Part shown: positions 9,257-19,951 of the stretch, one piece after another
Position numbering within the stretch: position 1 is the stretch's first letter
How the letters are laid out: every line of letters starts with the position of its first letter
Assembly (NCBI RefSeq): GCF_029590555.1
Contig: NZ_CP081002.1
Coordinates: 614,501 to 678,500 of the forward strand
DNA: 64,000 nt
From: Sphingobium sp. V4
GTDB taxonomy: Bacteria; Pseudomonadota; Alphaproteobacteria; Sphingomonadales; Sphingomonadaceae
Direction of reading: 5' to 3'
Notes under the pieces: model-generated
Told to the model about the DNA's origin: nothing
Databases searched by the model: none
Seen by the model: the letters and a program-made list of their open reading frames with translations, nothing else
Translations under genes and position numbers: made by a program

Positions 9257-10671
9257 TCGGCCTGCCCGCCCTGGAAGCCGACCTCGCCCGCCAGCTGTCG
9301 CTGATCGGCTTTGGCGGACCGGACTGGACGCGCCCGCGCACGCACTCACAAGACCATGTCCATGATGTCGTGATCGTCGGCGGCGGGCAGAGCGGGTTGG
9401 CCGCAGCTTTCGGCCTGCTGCGCGAGCGCGTGTCCAACATCCTGGTTATCGACGAAAGCCCCGAAGGGCTGGAAGGACCGTGGGACAGCTATGCGCGGAT
9501 GATCACGCTGCGCACGCCCAAGACGCTCAACCCCATCGACTTCGGCATTCCGGCGCTCACCTATCGCGCCTGGTGGGAGGCGCAGCATGGCGCGGCGGGC
9601 TGGGATGCGATCGACAAGATCGCGCGCGGCGACTGGATGGCGTATCTGCGCTGGTATCGGCGGGTGCTGGCGCTGCCGGTGCGCAACGAGACGCGGCTGA
9701 CCCTGGTCGAGCCGCTGGGGGCTGGCCTTCACCGGCTGCATCTGGATGGACAGTCGCCGCTGCTGGCGCGCAAGGTCATATTGGCCACCGGCATCCAGGG
9801 CGGCGGCGAATGGCACACGCCCGCGATGATCCGCGACGCTCTGCCCCGCCACCTCTACGCCCACACCAGCGAGCCGATCGATTATGCCGCGCTCAAGGGC
9901 AGGCGGATCGGCATATTGGGCGGCGGCGCGTCAGCGTTCGACAATGCCCACGCGGCGCTGAGCCTCGGCGTGGCGGAGGCGCATGTCTTCATCCGGCGCA
10001 AGACTCTGCCGCGCATCAACCCGATCCGCTTCATGGAGCGGGTCGGCTTCACCGGACGCTATCCCGCTCTGGACGACGCGACCAAATATCGGGTGATGGC
10101 AAGCTTCCTGGGGCACAACCAGCCGCCCACCAACGACACGTTCGAGCGCGCGGTGGCCTGGCCCGGCTTCGCGCTGCATATGGGCGCACCATGGCTGAAA
10201 GTTGAACAGCGAAATGGACAGGTCTGCGTGTTGACGCCGCAGGGTGAAACCCCGTTCGATTTCGTGGTCCTGTCGACCGGACTGATCAGCGATCCCGGCC
10301 TGCGTCCCGAATTGCGGCTGGTGGCGGACCGGATCGCGCGCTGGGCCGATCGTTTCACCCCGCCCGCCGGCGAGGTCAATGCACTGATCGACGCCCATCC
10401 CTATCTCGGCGCGGGCTTCGAACTGCTGCCGCGCGACAACGGGGGCGGAGCGGCTTTGCATGGCCTGTTCGCTTTCAACTATTCGGCGCTCATCAGCCTG
10501 GGCTTGTCCGCCTCGGCGCTTTCAGGCTTGCAGACTGCCCTGCCCCGGCTGGTGCGCGGCGTCACCGACCAGCTGTTCCTGGATGACGGCGAGGCGCTGG
10601 TCGCCGACCTGATCGCCTATGACGAAGCGGAATTTGTCGGCCAATGGCCGCGTCAGGAGGCGGCGGAATGA
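9253..10671 (+). CDS. FMO-like FAD/NAD(P)H flavoprotein, candidate urate hydroxylase
   Basis: 472-aa flavoprotein with two nucleotide-binding motifs: VVIVGGGQSG (residues 39-48, FAD) and IGILGGGASA (about 219-228, NAD(P)H). Between them a segment LYAHTSEPIDY resembles the region before the second motif of flavin monooxygenases and Baeyer-Villiger enzymes. This is neither the HpxO aromatic-hydroxylase architecture, which has one N-terminal Rossmann motif and about 380 aa, nor PuuD, nor cofactor-free uricase. It is ATGA-coupled between uraD and uraH, the two enzymes acting on the products of urate oxidation. Xanthine dehydrogenase genes follow, yet no known urate-oxidising enzyme is present. 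The likely role is oxygen- and NAD(P)H-dependent 5-hydroxylation of urate; this is inference from the gap and the fold. Confidence 0.75.
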   Translation: MIGLPALEADLARQLSLIGFGGPDWTRPRTHSQDHVHDVVIVGGGQSGLAAAFGLLRERVSNILVIDESPEGLEGPWDSYARMITLRTPKTLNPIDFGIPALTYRAWWEAQHGAAGWDAIDKIARGDWMAYLRWYRRVLALPVRNETRLTLVEPLGAGLHRLHLDGQSPLLARKVILATGIQGGGEWHTPAMIRDALPRHLYAHTSEPIDYAALKGRRIGILGGGASAFDNAHAALSLGVAEAHVFIRRKTLPRINPIRFMERVGFTGRYPALDDATKYRVMASFLGHNQPPTNDTFERAVAWPGFALHMGAPWLKVEQRNGQVCVLTPQGETPFDFVVLSTGLISDPGLRPELRLVADRIARWADRFTPPAGEVNALIDAHPYLGAGFELLPRDNGGGAALHGLFAFNYSALISLGLSASALSGLQTALPRLVRGVTDQLFLDDGEALVADLIAYDEAEFVGQWPRQEAAE

Positions 10672-10997
10672 CCAGCCTTTCCACCCATATTCTTGACACT
10701 GCCCATGGCTGCCCGGCGCAAGGGGTGGCGTTGCACCTGCTAACGGCACAGGGCGCGCTGCTCTTCGCCGGCACGACCAACGCTGATGGGCGCTGCACCG
10801 GCCTGCCCCCGATCGAGCCGGGTCGCTACCGCCTGACCTTTGCGGTCGCCGCCTATTATCGGGCACGCGGAACGGACCTGGCCGAACCGCCGTTCCTGGA
10901 CGTCGTAACTGTCGACTTCGGTGTCGCGGATGACGACCATTATCATGTCCCGCTGCTGGTATCGCCCTATGGCTATTCGACCTACCGGGGCAGCTGA
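10668..10997 (+). CDS. uraH: 5-hydroxyisourate hydrolase (transthyretin-like)
   Basis: 109-aa transthyretin-related protein that hydrolyses 5-hydroxyisourate to OHCU. It begins STHILDTAHGCPA with a catalytic His, has the GRYRLTF strand with the active-site Arg, and ends with the diagnostic YRGS tetrapeptide. Length is standard for the cytoplasmic form and no signal peptide is present. The start at 10668 forms an ATGA overlap with the flavoprotein gene, so the presumed urate-oxidising enzyme and the enzyme that removes its product are translationally coupled. Confidence 0.95.
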   Translation: MTSLSTHILDTAHGCPAQGVALHLLTAQGALLFAGTTNADGRCTGLPPIEPGRYRLTFAVAAYYRARGTDLAEPPFLDVVTVDFGVADDDHYHVPLLVSPYGYSTYRGS

Positions 10998-10998
10998 G

Positions 10999-12421
<1,423 letters not shown>

Positions 12422-12429
<8 letters not shown>

Positions 12430-14731
12430 GCACGATGCCGTCCGGCTGGCGCTGGCAAAGCCCTCCAACCCGCATGACAGTGCGGCGCTGCATGTGAGCG
12501 GCCTCGCCCGCTATGCCGACGACCTGCCCGAACCGGCAGCGATGCTGCACCTGGCTTTCGGCCAGAGCCAAGAGGCCCATGCGCGCATCACCGCCATGGA
12601 CCTGTCCGCCGTGCGCGCCGCACCGGGTGTGGTCGCAGTCTATACCGCTGCCGACATTCCGGGGGCCAATGATGTCAGCCCGGTTGCAGGCGACGACCGG
12701 CTGCTGGCGGATGGCGATGTGCTGTATGTCGGCCAGCCCATCTTTCTGGTTGCCGCGACCAGCCAGCGCGCCGCGCGGCAAGCAGCGCGGCTGGGACGAG
12801 TCGATTATGAACGGCTGCCCGCGCATCTGACCATCGCCGATGCCCGCGCCGCCGCGTCGCTCATCGAACCGACCCAGCGCATGGCGCGAGGCGACGCCGC
12901 CGCCGCACTGGCCGACGCCCCGCATCGCCTGACTGGCGGCTTCGACATGGGCGGGCAGGATCATTTCTATCTGGAGGGGCAGGTCGCCATCGCGACGCCG
13001 GGCGAGGATGGGCAGATGCATGTCCTGTCCTCCACCCAGCATCCCAGCGAAGTGCAGCATCTGGTCGCGCATATGCTTCATCGCGCCTCCGCCGATGTGA
13101 CGGTCGAAGTGCGGCGCATGGGCGGCGCGTTCGGCGGCAAGGAGACGCAGGCCGCTCTCTTTGCCGCCGCTGCTGCCCTCGTGGCGCACAAGACCGGACG
13201 CCCCGCCAAGTTCCGCTGCGACCGCGACGACGACATGGTGATGACCGGAAAGCGCCATGACTTCCGGGTCGATTATGAAGCGGGCTTCGATGCGGAAGGC
13301 CGAGTGCTGGCGCTCAAGCTGCGCCTCGCCTCTCGCTGCGGCGCGACGGTGGACCTGTCGCCCGCGATCAACGACCGGGCGATGTTCCATGTCGATAATT
13401 GCTATCATCTGCCTGCGGTCGAGATCGTCTCGGAGCGGCTCAGGACCCACACCGTCTCCGCCACCGCCTTTCGCGGGTTCGGCGGGCCGCAGGGGATGCT
13501 GGCGATCGAGCGGATCATGGACGACGTCGCCGCGCTTCTGCGGATCGATCCGCTCAATGTGCGGATCGCCAATCTCTACGGCCCCGGCCGCGACGTCACG
13601 CCCTATGACATGCAGGTGGTCGACAATATCGCGCCGCGGCTGATCGTGCGGCTGCGCGCCGATGCCCGTTACGATGCGCGGCGGGAAGCGATCGCCACCT
13701 TCAACGCCAGCAATCCGGTGCTCAAGAAGGGCATCGCACTGACCCCGGTCAAGTTCGGGATCAGCTTCACCACCACCCACCTGAACCAGGCCGGCGCGCT
13801 GGTCCATGTCTATGCCGACGGCAGCATCCAGATCAATCATGGCGGCACCGAGATGGGTCAGGGCCTCTATGTCAAGGTAGCGCAGGTGGTGGCAGACGTG
13901 TTCGCTGTGCCGGTGGGCCAAGTGCGTATCACCGCGACGCGAACGGACAAGGTTCCCAATACGTCTGCCACTGCGGCCTCCTCGGGCGCCGACCTCAACG
14001 GCATGGCGGCCTATAATGCCGCGATGACGATCCGCGAGCGGCTGACCGACTTTACCGCGCGGAGCTTTGGCTGTGACCCCGAGGAGGTGCGTTTCGCACA
14101 TGGCGAGGTGCAGATCGGCACCGAACGGCTGGGCTTCGGCGACCTGTGCCGCAAGGCACATATGGGGCGCGTCTCGCTGTCCTCCACCGGCTATTATGCC
14201 ACGCCCGACATTGCCTATGACCGGGCCGCGCATAAAGGTCGACCCTTCTACTATTTCGCCTATGGCGCGGCGGTGGCGGAAGTCGCCGTCGACACACTGA
14301 CCGGCGAGCATCGGGTGCTGGCAGTCGACATATTGCACGATGTCGGCAACTCGCTGAACCCGGTGATCGACATCGGCCAGATCGAGGGCGGCTTCCTCCA
14401 GGGACAGGGCTGGCTCACCACCGAGGAACTGGTGTGGGATGACAAGGGCCGGCTGCTCACCCATTCCCCCGCCACCTACAAGATCCCGACCGCGTCGGAC
14501 CGGCCGCGCCATCTGTCGATCCAGCTGTGGAACGGCGAGAATGTCCAGCCGACGATCAACCGCTCCAAGGCGGTGGGAGAGCCGCCCTTCATGCTGGCCA
14601 TCTCGGTCTTTTCCGCGCTGACGCAGGCGATCGCCGCCACCGCGCCGGAGCGGCGCGCCTTGCCCCCGCTCGACGCGCCGGCGACCCCCGAACGCATATT
14701 GCGCGCCATCGCAGGCCATCGCGCCGCATGA
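12422..14731 (+). CDS. xdhB: Xanthine dehydrogenase large subunit (molybdopterin)
   Basis: 769-aa molybdenum-cofactor subunit. Visible motifs are GQDHFYLEGQVA, RMGGAFGGKETQA, the substrate-binding AFRGFGGPQGM, GGTEMGQGLYVKVAQ and the catalytic Glu in KAVGEPPFM close to the C terminus. Length matches bacterial XdhB proteins. The annotated start at 12422 overlaps xdhA; the frame is open further upstream but only as an out-of-frame reading of xdhA. A long open frame on the opposite strand across this gene is a GC-rich shadow. Confidence 0.95.
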
Positions 14732-15648
14732 GCGACTGGCTGGCATGGCTGCGGGAGGTAGCCACGCAGGAACCGGCGGCGCTGGTGAGCGTGCTGGCGA
14801 GCGAGGGGTCGGCACCACGCGGCGCCGGGACGCGGATGCTGGTGACTGCCGACCGGCTGTTCGGGACGATCGGCGGCGGGCAGCTGGAGCATCGCGCGAT
14901 CGAGCAGGCCCGTGCCATCATGGCGCTGCCGCCGGGCAGTTGGCGGGTCCAGGACTATCCGCTGGGACCATTGCTGGGCCAATGTTGCGGCGGGCGGGTG
15001 CGGCTGCTGATCGAGCATGTCGATGCCGCGGCGCTGGGCTGGCTGGCCGATGCGGCGGAGGAGCGGGTGCTGGTCTCCACGCTCACATCCGGCCGGATCG
15101 CGCGCCATGTCAGCGCGCAGGCTATCCCAACGCCGCTGTCGGCGCGGGGCGACCGGCCGCGCGAGGGCGCGACCTTCGTCGAGATGATCGGGCAGCGTCG
15201 CCGATCGCTCTATCTGTTCGGCGCGGGCCATGTCGGCCAGGCGATCGCCCGCCATGCGCAGGCTTTGCCCTTCCGGCTCGCCTGGTTCGATACGCGGCCG
15301 CTGTTCGAGACGATCGACGGCGTCGCAATCGTGCCGGAAGACGCGATCGCGCAGTGCGTCGCCGAGGCGCCGGAGGATGCGGCGATGCTGATCCTGACCC
15401 ATGACCATGCGCTCGACTATCAGTTGACCCGCGCGGCGCTGGAGCGGGAGCCGATCGCCTTTGTCGGGTTGATCGGATCGCAGACCAAGCGGGCGCGCTT
15501 CCACAATCGGCTGGAGCGCGACGGCGTGGCCGATACAGCGCGCGCGCGGCTGACCTGCCCGATCGGCGTCACCGGCGTCACCGGCAAGGAGCCGGACGTC
15601 ATCGCCATCGCGGCGCTGGCCCAATTGCTGCAACTGGAGCGGCCATGA
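14728..15648 (+). CDS. xdhC: XdhC, molybdenum cofactor sulfuration/insertion chaperone
   Basis: 306-aa XdhC. Such proteins bind Moco, protect its sulfurated form and load it into XdhB. Motifs are GTIGGGQLEHRAI in the N-terminal XdhC/CoxI domain, LLGQCCGGRV with conserved Cys residues, and a C-terminal Rossmann part with LFGAGHVGQAIARH and IGLIGS-like FVGLIGSQTKR. It is ATGA-coupled to xdhB and to the guanine deaminase gene, the usual xdhABC-guaD order. Confidence 0.93.
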   Translation: MSDWLAWLREVATQEPAALVSVLASEGSAPRGAGTRMLVTADRLFGTIGGGQLEHRAIEQARAIMALPPGSWRVQDYPLGPLLGQCCGGRVRLLIEHVDAAALGWLADAAEERVLVSTLTSGRIARHVSAQAIPTPLSARGDRPREGATFVEMIGQRRRSLYLFGAGHVGQAIARHAQALPFRLAWFDTRPLFETIDGVAIVPEDAIAQCVAEAPEDAAMLILTHDHALDYQLTRAALEREPIAFVGLIGSQTKRARFHNRLERDGVADTARARLTCPIGVTGVTGKEPDVIAIAALAQLLQLERP

Positions 15649-16925
15649 CCGTTCGAGCCTTTCGCGGCGAAATAGTGTCGGTGCCGCATGATCCGGCGAC
15701 GCATCCCGATCCGGTGCGGCATGAGCCGGACGGGCTGCTGGTCGTGGAGGACGGGATCATCGTCGCGCGCGGCGCCTATGCCGATCTCGCGCCGCTTCAT
15801 CCGGGCATAGCGGTCGAGACGCTGCCGGGGCTGATCGTGCCGGGCTTCATCGACGCCCATGTCCATTATCCGCAGATGGACCGGATCGCTTCCCATGGCG
15901 AGCAACTGCTCGACTGGCTCGACCGGCATATCTTCCCGGCGGAAAAGGCGTTCGCCGATCGTGCTCATGCCGACCAGGTCGCCGGGCTGTTCCTGGACGA
16001 ACTGCTGCGCCACGGCACGACCAGCGCGCTGGTCTTTCCGACAGTCCATGCCCATTCGGTCGATGCGCTGTTCGATGCGGCGTGCAAGCGCAACATGCGG
16101 GTCATTTCGGGCAAGGTGCTGATGGATCTGGGGCCGGAGGGGCTGGCCGACACGGTGGAAACGGCACGCGGCGAGAGCGAGGCGTTGATCCGCCGTTGGT
16201 GCGGCACGGGGCGGCTGGGTTACGCCGTGACACCCCGCTTTGCACTCACTTCGTCCGACGCCCAATTGCATGTCGCGGGCGCATTGCTCGACGCGCATCC
16301 AGACGCATTGCTGCACACCCATCTCGCTGAGAATGTGCGCGAATGTGCGGAGGTGGCTGCGCGTTTTACAAACGCCATAGACTATCTCGATGCCTATGAT
16401 CGCTTCGGGCTGGTCGGCGCGCGGTCGGTGTTTGCCCATGGCGTCCATCTGTCCGATCGCGCCTGCGCGCGGATGCGGGAGAGTGACGCGGGGATCGCGG
16501 TCTGCCCGACGTCCAACCTGTTCCTGGGATCGGGTTTTTTCGACTTCAGCCAAGCGGCGCGGCATGGGTTGAAGCTCGGCCTTGGCACCGATGTCGGGGC
16601 GGGCACCAGTTTTTCGATGCTCCACACCGCCGGGGTCGCCTATCAGGCGGGGCTGATGCGCGGACATCGGCTCGATCCCTTCCGCGCACTCTATCTCGCG
16701 ACGGCGGGCAGCGCGGCTTTGCTGCATATCGGCGACAAGGTCGGCGGGCTGCTGCGGGGGCAGGAGGCGGACTTTGTGGTGCTGGACCCGGGCGCCACGC
16801 CGCTGCTGGCGCGGCGCACGGCGGGCGCGGACCTTGCCGAACGGCTTTTCGCATTGCAGATATTGGGCGACGACCGGGCGGTCGCGGCCACCTATGTTCT
16901 GGGGGCGCGCGTCGCCCGCGCATGA
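15645..16925 (+). CDS. guaD: Guanine deaminase
   Basis: 426-aa zinc amidohydrolase converting guanine to xanthine, which feeds XdhAB. Metal ligands are visible as GFIDAHVHYPQMDRI, LLHTHLAENV, FAHGVHLSD and GLGTDVGAG. The segment following HVH (YPQMDRIAS, then LLDWLDRHIFPAE) is specific for guanine deaminases rather than cytosine or atrazine-type deaminases. It overlaps xdhC by four bases (ATGA). Confidence 0.93.
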   Translation: MTVRAFRGEIVSVPHDPATHPDPVRHEPDGLLVVEDGIIVARGAYADLAPLHPGIAVETLPGLIVPGFIDAHVHYPQMDRIASHGEQLLDWLDRHIFPAEKAFADRAHADQVAGLFLDELLRHGTTSALVFPTVHAHSVDALFDAACKRNMRVISGKVLMDLGPEGLADTVETARGESEALIRRWCGTGRLGYAVTPRFALTSSDAQLHVAGALLDAHPDALLHTHLAENVRECAEVAARFTNAIDYLDAYDRFGLVGARSVFAHGVHLSDRACARMRESDAGIAVCPTSNLFLGSGFFDFSQAARHGLKLGLGTDVGAGTSFSMLHTAGVAYQAGLMRGHRLDPFRALYLATAGSAALLHIGDKVGGLLRGQEADFVVLDPGATPLLARRTAGADLAERLFALQILGDDRAVAATYVLGARVARA

Positions 16926-16935
16926 TGGAACGGAC

Positions 16936-17631
16936 ATGACGATCAAGCTCATCTGCCTCGATGCCGACGACACGCTCTGGCACAATATGCGTCATTTCAA
17001 CGCGACCGAAGAAGCGCTGGTGGCGATGTTGAAACCCTTCGCTGAGGATTCCGTCACCCGCGACCGGCTCATCACCTGCGAGACGCGCAATCTCAAACTC
17101 TATGGCTATGGCGCCAAGGGCTTTACGCTGTCGATGATCGAGACGGCGGTCGAACTGGCGGGAGACAATCTTTCCAAGTCGCTGGTCGCCGACATTCTCG
17201 CTGCCGGGCGTACCCTGCTCGCCCATCCGGTCGAGCTGTTCGACGATGTGCTGGAAACGCTGGAGGCGCTGTCGCATCTGGGCAAGGTCGTGCTGGTGAC
17301 GAAGGGTGACCTGCTGCACCAGGAAAGCAAGCTGGCAGCGTCGGGCCTGGGCGACCTGTTCAGCGGAATCGAGATCGTCAGCGACAAGAAGCCGGACACC
17401 TTCACCCGCATCTTTGCCCAATATGGCGTCGCGGCGGAGGAAGCGGTGATGGCGGGCGATTCGCTGCGATCGGATATCAATCCCGCGCTGGAGGCGGGCG
17501 CATGGGCCGCTTATATTCCGCAGGAAGGCGCCTGGGCGCATGAAATGGGCCGGGTGCCCGAGGATCATCCGCGCTTCCGCCTGCTCGACCGGCTGGGCGA
17601 TCTGCCGGATTGGGTCCGGTCGATCCTTTGA
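16936..17631 (+). CDS. HAD-superfamily phosphatase, possible nucleotidase
   Basis: 231-aa haloacid dehalogenase-type hydrolase. The catalytic LDADDTLW motif begins at residue 8, motif II is the VTKGD segment, a Lys lies in SDKKPDTF, and motif III is AGDSLRSDINPA. A helical cap lies between residues about 20 and 95. It resembles YjjG/GS1-like 5'-nucleotidases. Placed at the end of the purine operon it may dephosphorylate nucleotides, but HAD substrate specificity cannot be read from sequence. ATG 16936 lies 10 bp after the guaD stop. Confidence 0.8.
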   Translation: MTIKLICLDADDTLWHNMRHFNATEEALVAMLKPFAEDSVTRDRLITCETRNLKLYGYGAKGFTLSMIETAVELAGDNLSKSLVADILAAGRTLLAHPVELFDDVLETLEALSHLGKVVLVTKGDLLHQESKLAASGLGDLFSGIEIVSDKKPDTFTRIFAQYGVAAEEAVMAGDSLRSDINPALEAGAWAAYIPQEGAWAHEMGRVPEDHPRFRLLDRLGDLPDWVRSIL

Positions 17632-17706
17632 TGCGCGCATTGCGGCAACGCGCCGTCGCCCGGATTGCATTTGCGGGCGATGACCGGCCCGCCTAGAGTC
17701 GATGCC

Positions 17707-18720
17707 ATGACCGATCTCGACGCCTTCATCGCCGGCCTGCCCAAGGCCGAACTCCATCTGCACATCGAGGGGAGCCTGGAGCCGGAACTGATGTTCGCCC
17801 TCGCCCGGCGCAATGGCGTCGCGATCCCCTATGCGGATGTGGAGGCGGTGCGCGCCGCCTATGCCTTCGGCAATCTCCAGGATTTCCTCGACATCTACTA
17901 TGCCGGGGCGGACGTGCTGCGGACGCGGCAGGATTTCCATGACCTTGCCGCCGCCTATTTCGATCGCGCGGCGGCCGACGGCGTGGTCCATGCCGAGATC
18001 ATGTTCGATCCGCAGACCCACACGGCGCGCGGTATCGCCTTCGCCGAGGTGGTTGAGGGGCTGCTTTCCGCCTGTGCCGAGGCGCAAGCACGGCATGGCA
18101 TGACCAGCCTGCTCATCCTCAGCTTCTTGCGCCACCTGAGCGAGGAAGAGGCTTTCGCGACGCTTGCGGAGGCGGAGCCGTGGCTCGACCGGATCGCGGC
18201 GGTCGGCCTTGATTCATCGGAAATGGGCCATCCGCCCGAGAAATTTGCCCGCGTGTTCGCTGCCGCCGCCGACAAGGGGCTGCGCCTCGTTGCCCATGCC
18301 GGAGAAGAAGGGCCGCCCGCCTATGTTTGTCAAGCACTCGACCTGCTGAAGGTCGACCGGATCGACCATGGCAATCGCGCGCTGGAGGATGCGGCTCTTG
18401 TCGAGCGCCTGGCGCGCGAGGGCATGACCCTGACCGTCTGCCCCCTCTCCAACCTCAAGCTCTGCGTGATCGACGCGATCGAAGATCACCCGATCGACCA
18501 GATGCTGGCACTGGGCCTCAAAGCCACGGTCAATTCGGACGACCCGGCCTATTTCGGTGGCTATATCGCGGACAATTATCGCGCCGTGGCACGCGCGCGC
18601 GGGCTGGACCGGGAAGCGCTGGGCCGCCTTGCGCGCAACAGCTTCACCGGCTCCTTCCTGCCGGAGGAGGCGGTGGCGGCGCATCTGGCCCGACTGGACG
18701 CCTATCTGGCGACGCCCTGA
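17707..18720 (+). CDS. Adenine deaminase, adenosine-deaminase-like type
   Basis: 337-aa zinc deaminase. Motifs are [17 protein letters not shown], the catalytic [21 protein letters not shown] and [11 protein letters not shown]. The [21 protein letters not shown] and [10 protein letters not shown] sequences match the Pseudomonas/yeast adenine deaminase branch of the Add family better than true adenosine deaminases, so conversion of adenine to hypoxanthine is the better call. The start at 17707 leaves a 75-bp gap after the HAD gene, so a separate promoter is possible. The gene is convergent with the LOG gene, six bases apart. Confidence 0.85.
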   Translation: MTDLDAFIAGLPKAELHLHIEGSLEPELMFALARRNGVAIPYADVEAVRAAYAFGNLQDFLDIYYAGADVLRTRQDFHDLAAAYFDRAAADGVVHAEIMFDPQTHTARGIAFAEVVEGLLSACAEAQARHGMTSLLILSFLRHLSEEEAFATLAEAEPWLDRIAAVGLDSSEMGHPPEKFARVFAAAADKGLRLVAHAGEEGPPAYVCQALDLLKVDRIDHGNRALEDAALVERLAREGMTLTVCPLSNLKLCVIDAIEDHPIDQMLALGLKATVNSDDPAYFGGYIADNYRAVARARGLDREALGRLARNSFTGSFLPEEAVAAHLARLDAYLATP

Positions 18721-18726
18721 CCAGCC

Positions 18727-19305
18727 TCACACATCATCGTCGCCCAGCCAATGTTCGGTGCGGGGCGGCAGATATTGGGCGATGCGGTCGAGCATCACTT
18801 CGGGATCGCGCTCGATCAGAAGCATCGCGCGATGTTCGGGTTTCAGGAAGCCCTCCGCCACGACATGGTCGATGAAGCCCGACATGCCGCTGTAGAAGCC
18901 GTTGACGTCCAGCATCCCGACCGGCTTTTCATGATAGCCAAGCTGGGACCAGCACCAGGCCTCGAACATTTCCTCGAACGTGCCGATGCCGCCGGGCAGC
19001 GTCACGAAGCCGTCCGCGAGCTTGGCCATCAGTGCCTTGCGCTGATGCATGGTCTGGACGACATGCAGTTCGCTGATCCCCTGATGGTCATGCTCGCGCG
19101 CGCGCAGCGCTTCGGGAATGACCCCTATCACCTCGCCGCCCGCCGCGCAGGCCGCATCGGCGACCACGCCCATCAGCCCGACCGTGCCGCCGCCATAGAC
19201 CAGGCCAATGCCGCGCTTCGCCAGCAGGGTGCCGAAGGCTTCGGCCGCCTCGCGATAGATAGGCAGCCGCCCCGGCGAGGAACCGAGGAAGACGCAGATC
19301 CGCAT
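18727..19305 (-). CDS. LOG-family nucleotide phosphoribohydrolase (TIGR00730)
   Basis: 192-aa Rossmann-fold lysine-decarboxylase-like protein. It has the family GGGTVGLMG near residue 40 and the LPGGIGTFEEMFE motif, with MHQRKALM in between. Characterised relatives (LOG, TIGR00730) hydrolyse adenine-type nucleoside 5'-monophosphates to free base and ribose 5-phosphate, so it fits the purine theme of the neighbours. The frequent annotation lysine decarboxylase is wrong. It lies downstream of the phosphoribosyltransferase gene on the same strand. Confidence 0.85.
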   Translation of the reverse strand: MRICVFLGSSPGRLPIYREAAEAFGTLLAKRGIGLVYGGGTVGLMGVVADAACAAGGEVIGVIPEALRAREHDHQGISELHVVQTMHQRKALMAKLADGFVTLPGGIGTFEEMFEAWCWSQLGYHEKPVGMLDVNGFYSGMSGFIDHVVAEGFLKPEHRAMLLIERDPEVMLDRIAQYLPPRTEHWLGDDDV

Positions 19306-19334
19306 CCGCCCGTCTCTCCGCGTGTCGGGCGCGC

Positions 19335-19865
19335 TCAGGACAGGCGCTCAGGCACGGACAGTGCCTCCTCCACGATGTCGTCGCTGGCGCCGACCGATTC
19401 CCAGGGAAAGACGAACCAGCGCTTGTCGCTGTCGCGATCGATCCGGCTGGCCCAATAATCCACCGTCTGGCGCGACCGACTGTTGGTCATCAGCACGGCG
19501 AAGCGCAGATTGCTGTCGTCGCACCGATTGTCGGCGAGAAGGCGGCGAATATAGGCAATCGTGCCGCCGCTGTCGTTGATGTCGTCGACGAACAGCAGCT
19601 TCACCCCCGCCGCGCTCTTGGCAGCGACCTTGCCCAGCAGTTCGTCGGCAAAGCCCGGCACTTTCGAACTATGGTCGATCGAGAGCATCGGCAGTTTGAG
19701 CTGGTGCGAGATGTAGACGGCGGGAACAAGACCGCCGCGACCGATGCCAATGATGAAATCGGGCGTCCAGTCGCCCTCCCCCACCTGGCGGGCAACCGCC
19801 TGCACGTCGGCAAGGAAGGCGTCATAGCCGATATAGAAAAGTTCAGGTTCTGCGGTGCTGCTCAT
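19335..19865 (-). CDS. Purine phosphoribosyltransferase (Gpt-like)
   Basis: 176-aa type I phosphoribosyltransferase. The PRPP-binding signature is LLFVDDINDSGGTI, and FIIGIGRGGLVPAVYIS is the N-terminal beta-strand/loop. Length and motif match bacterial xanthine/guanine or hypoxanthine salvage enzymes. The start ATG 19865 begins MSSTAEPELFYIGY; an upstream in-frame ATG (near 19904) is possible but would add a poorly conserved tail. It sits in one - strand group with LOG and the LysR gene, so salvage and breakdown genes are next to each other. Confidence 0.82.
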   Translation of the reverse strand: MSSTAEPELFYIGYDAFLADVQAVARQVGEGDWTPDFIIGIGRGGLVPAVYISHQLKLPMLSIDHSSKVPGFADELLGKVAAKSAAGVKLLFVDDINDSGGTIAYIRRLLADNRCDDSNLRFAVLMTNSRSRQTVDYWASRIDRDSDKRWFVFPWESVGASDDIVEEALSVPERLS

Positions 19866-19951
19866 GAAGCGCGAATCCAGTTGGCTGGGAACGACAAGGA
19901 ACATGCCGATTATCCGGCCCGCGCCAAGGGGGCAATCGCCAGCAATGCGGA

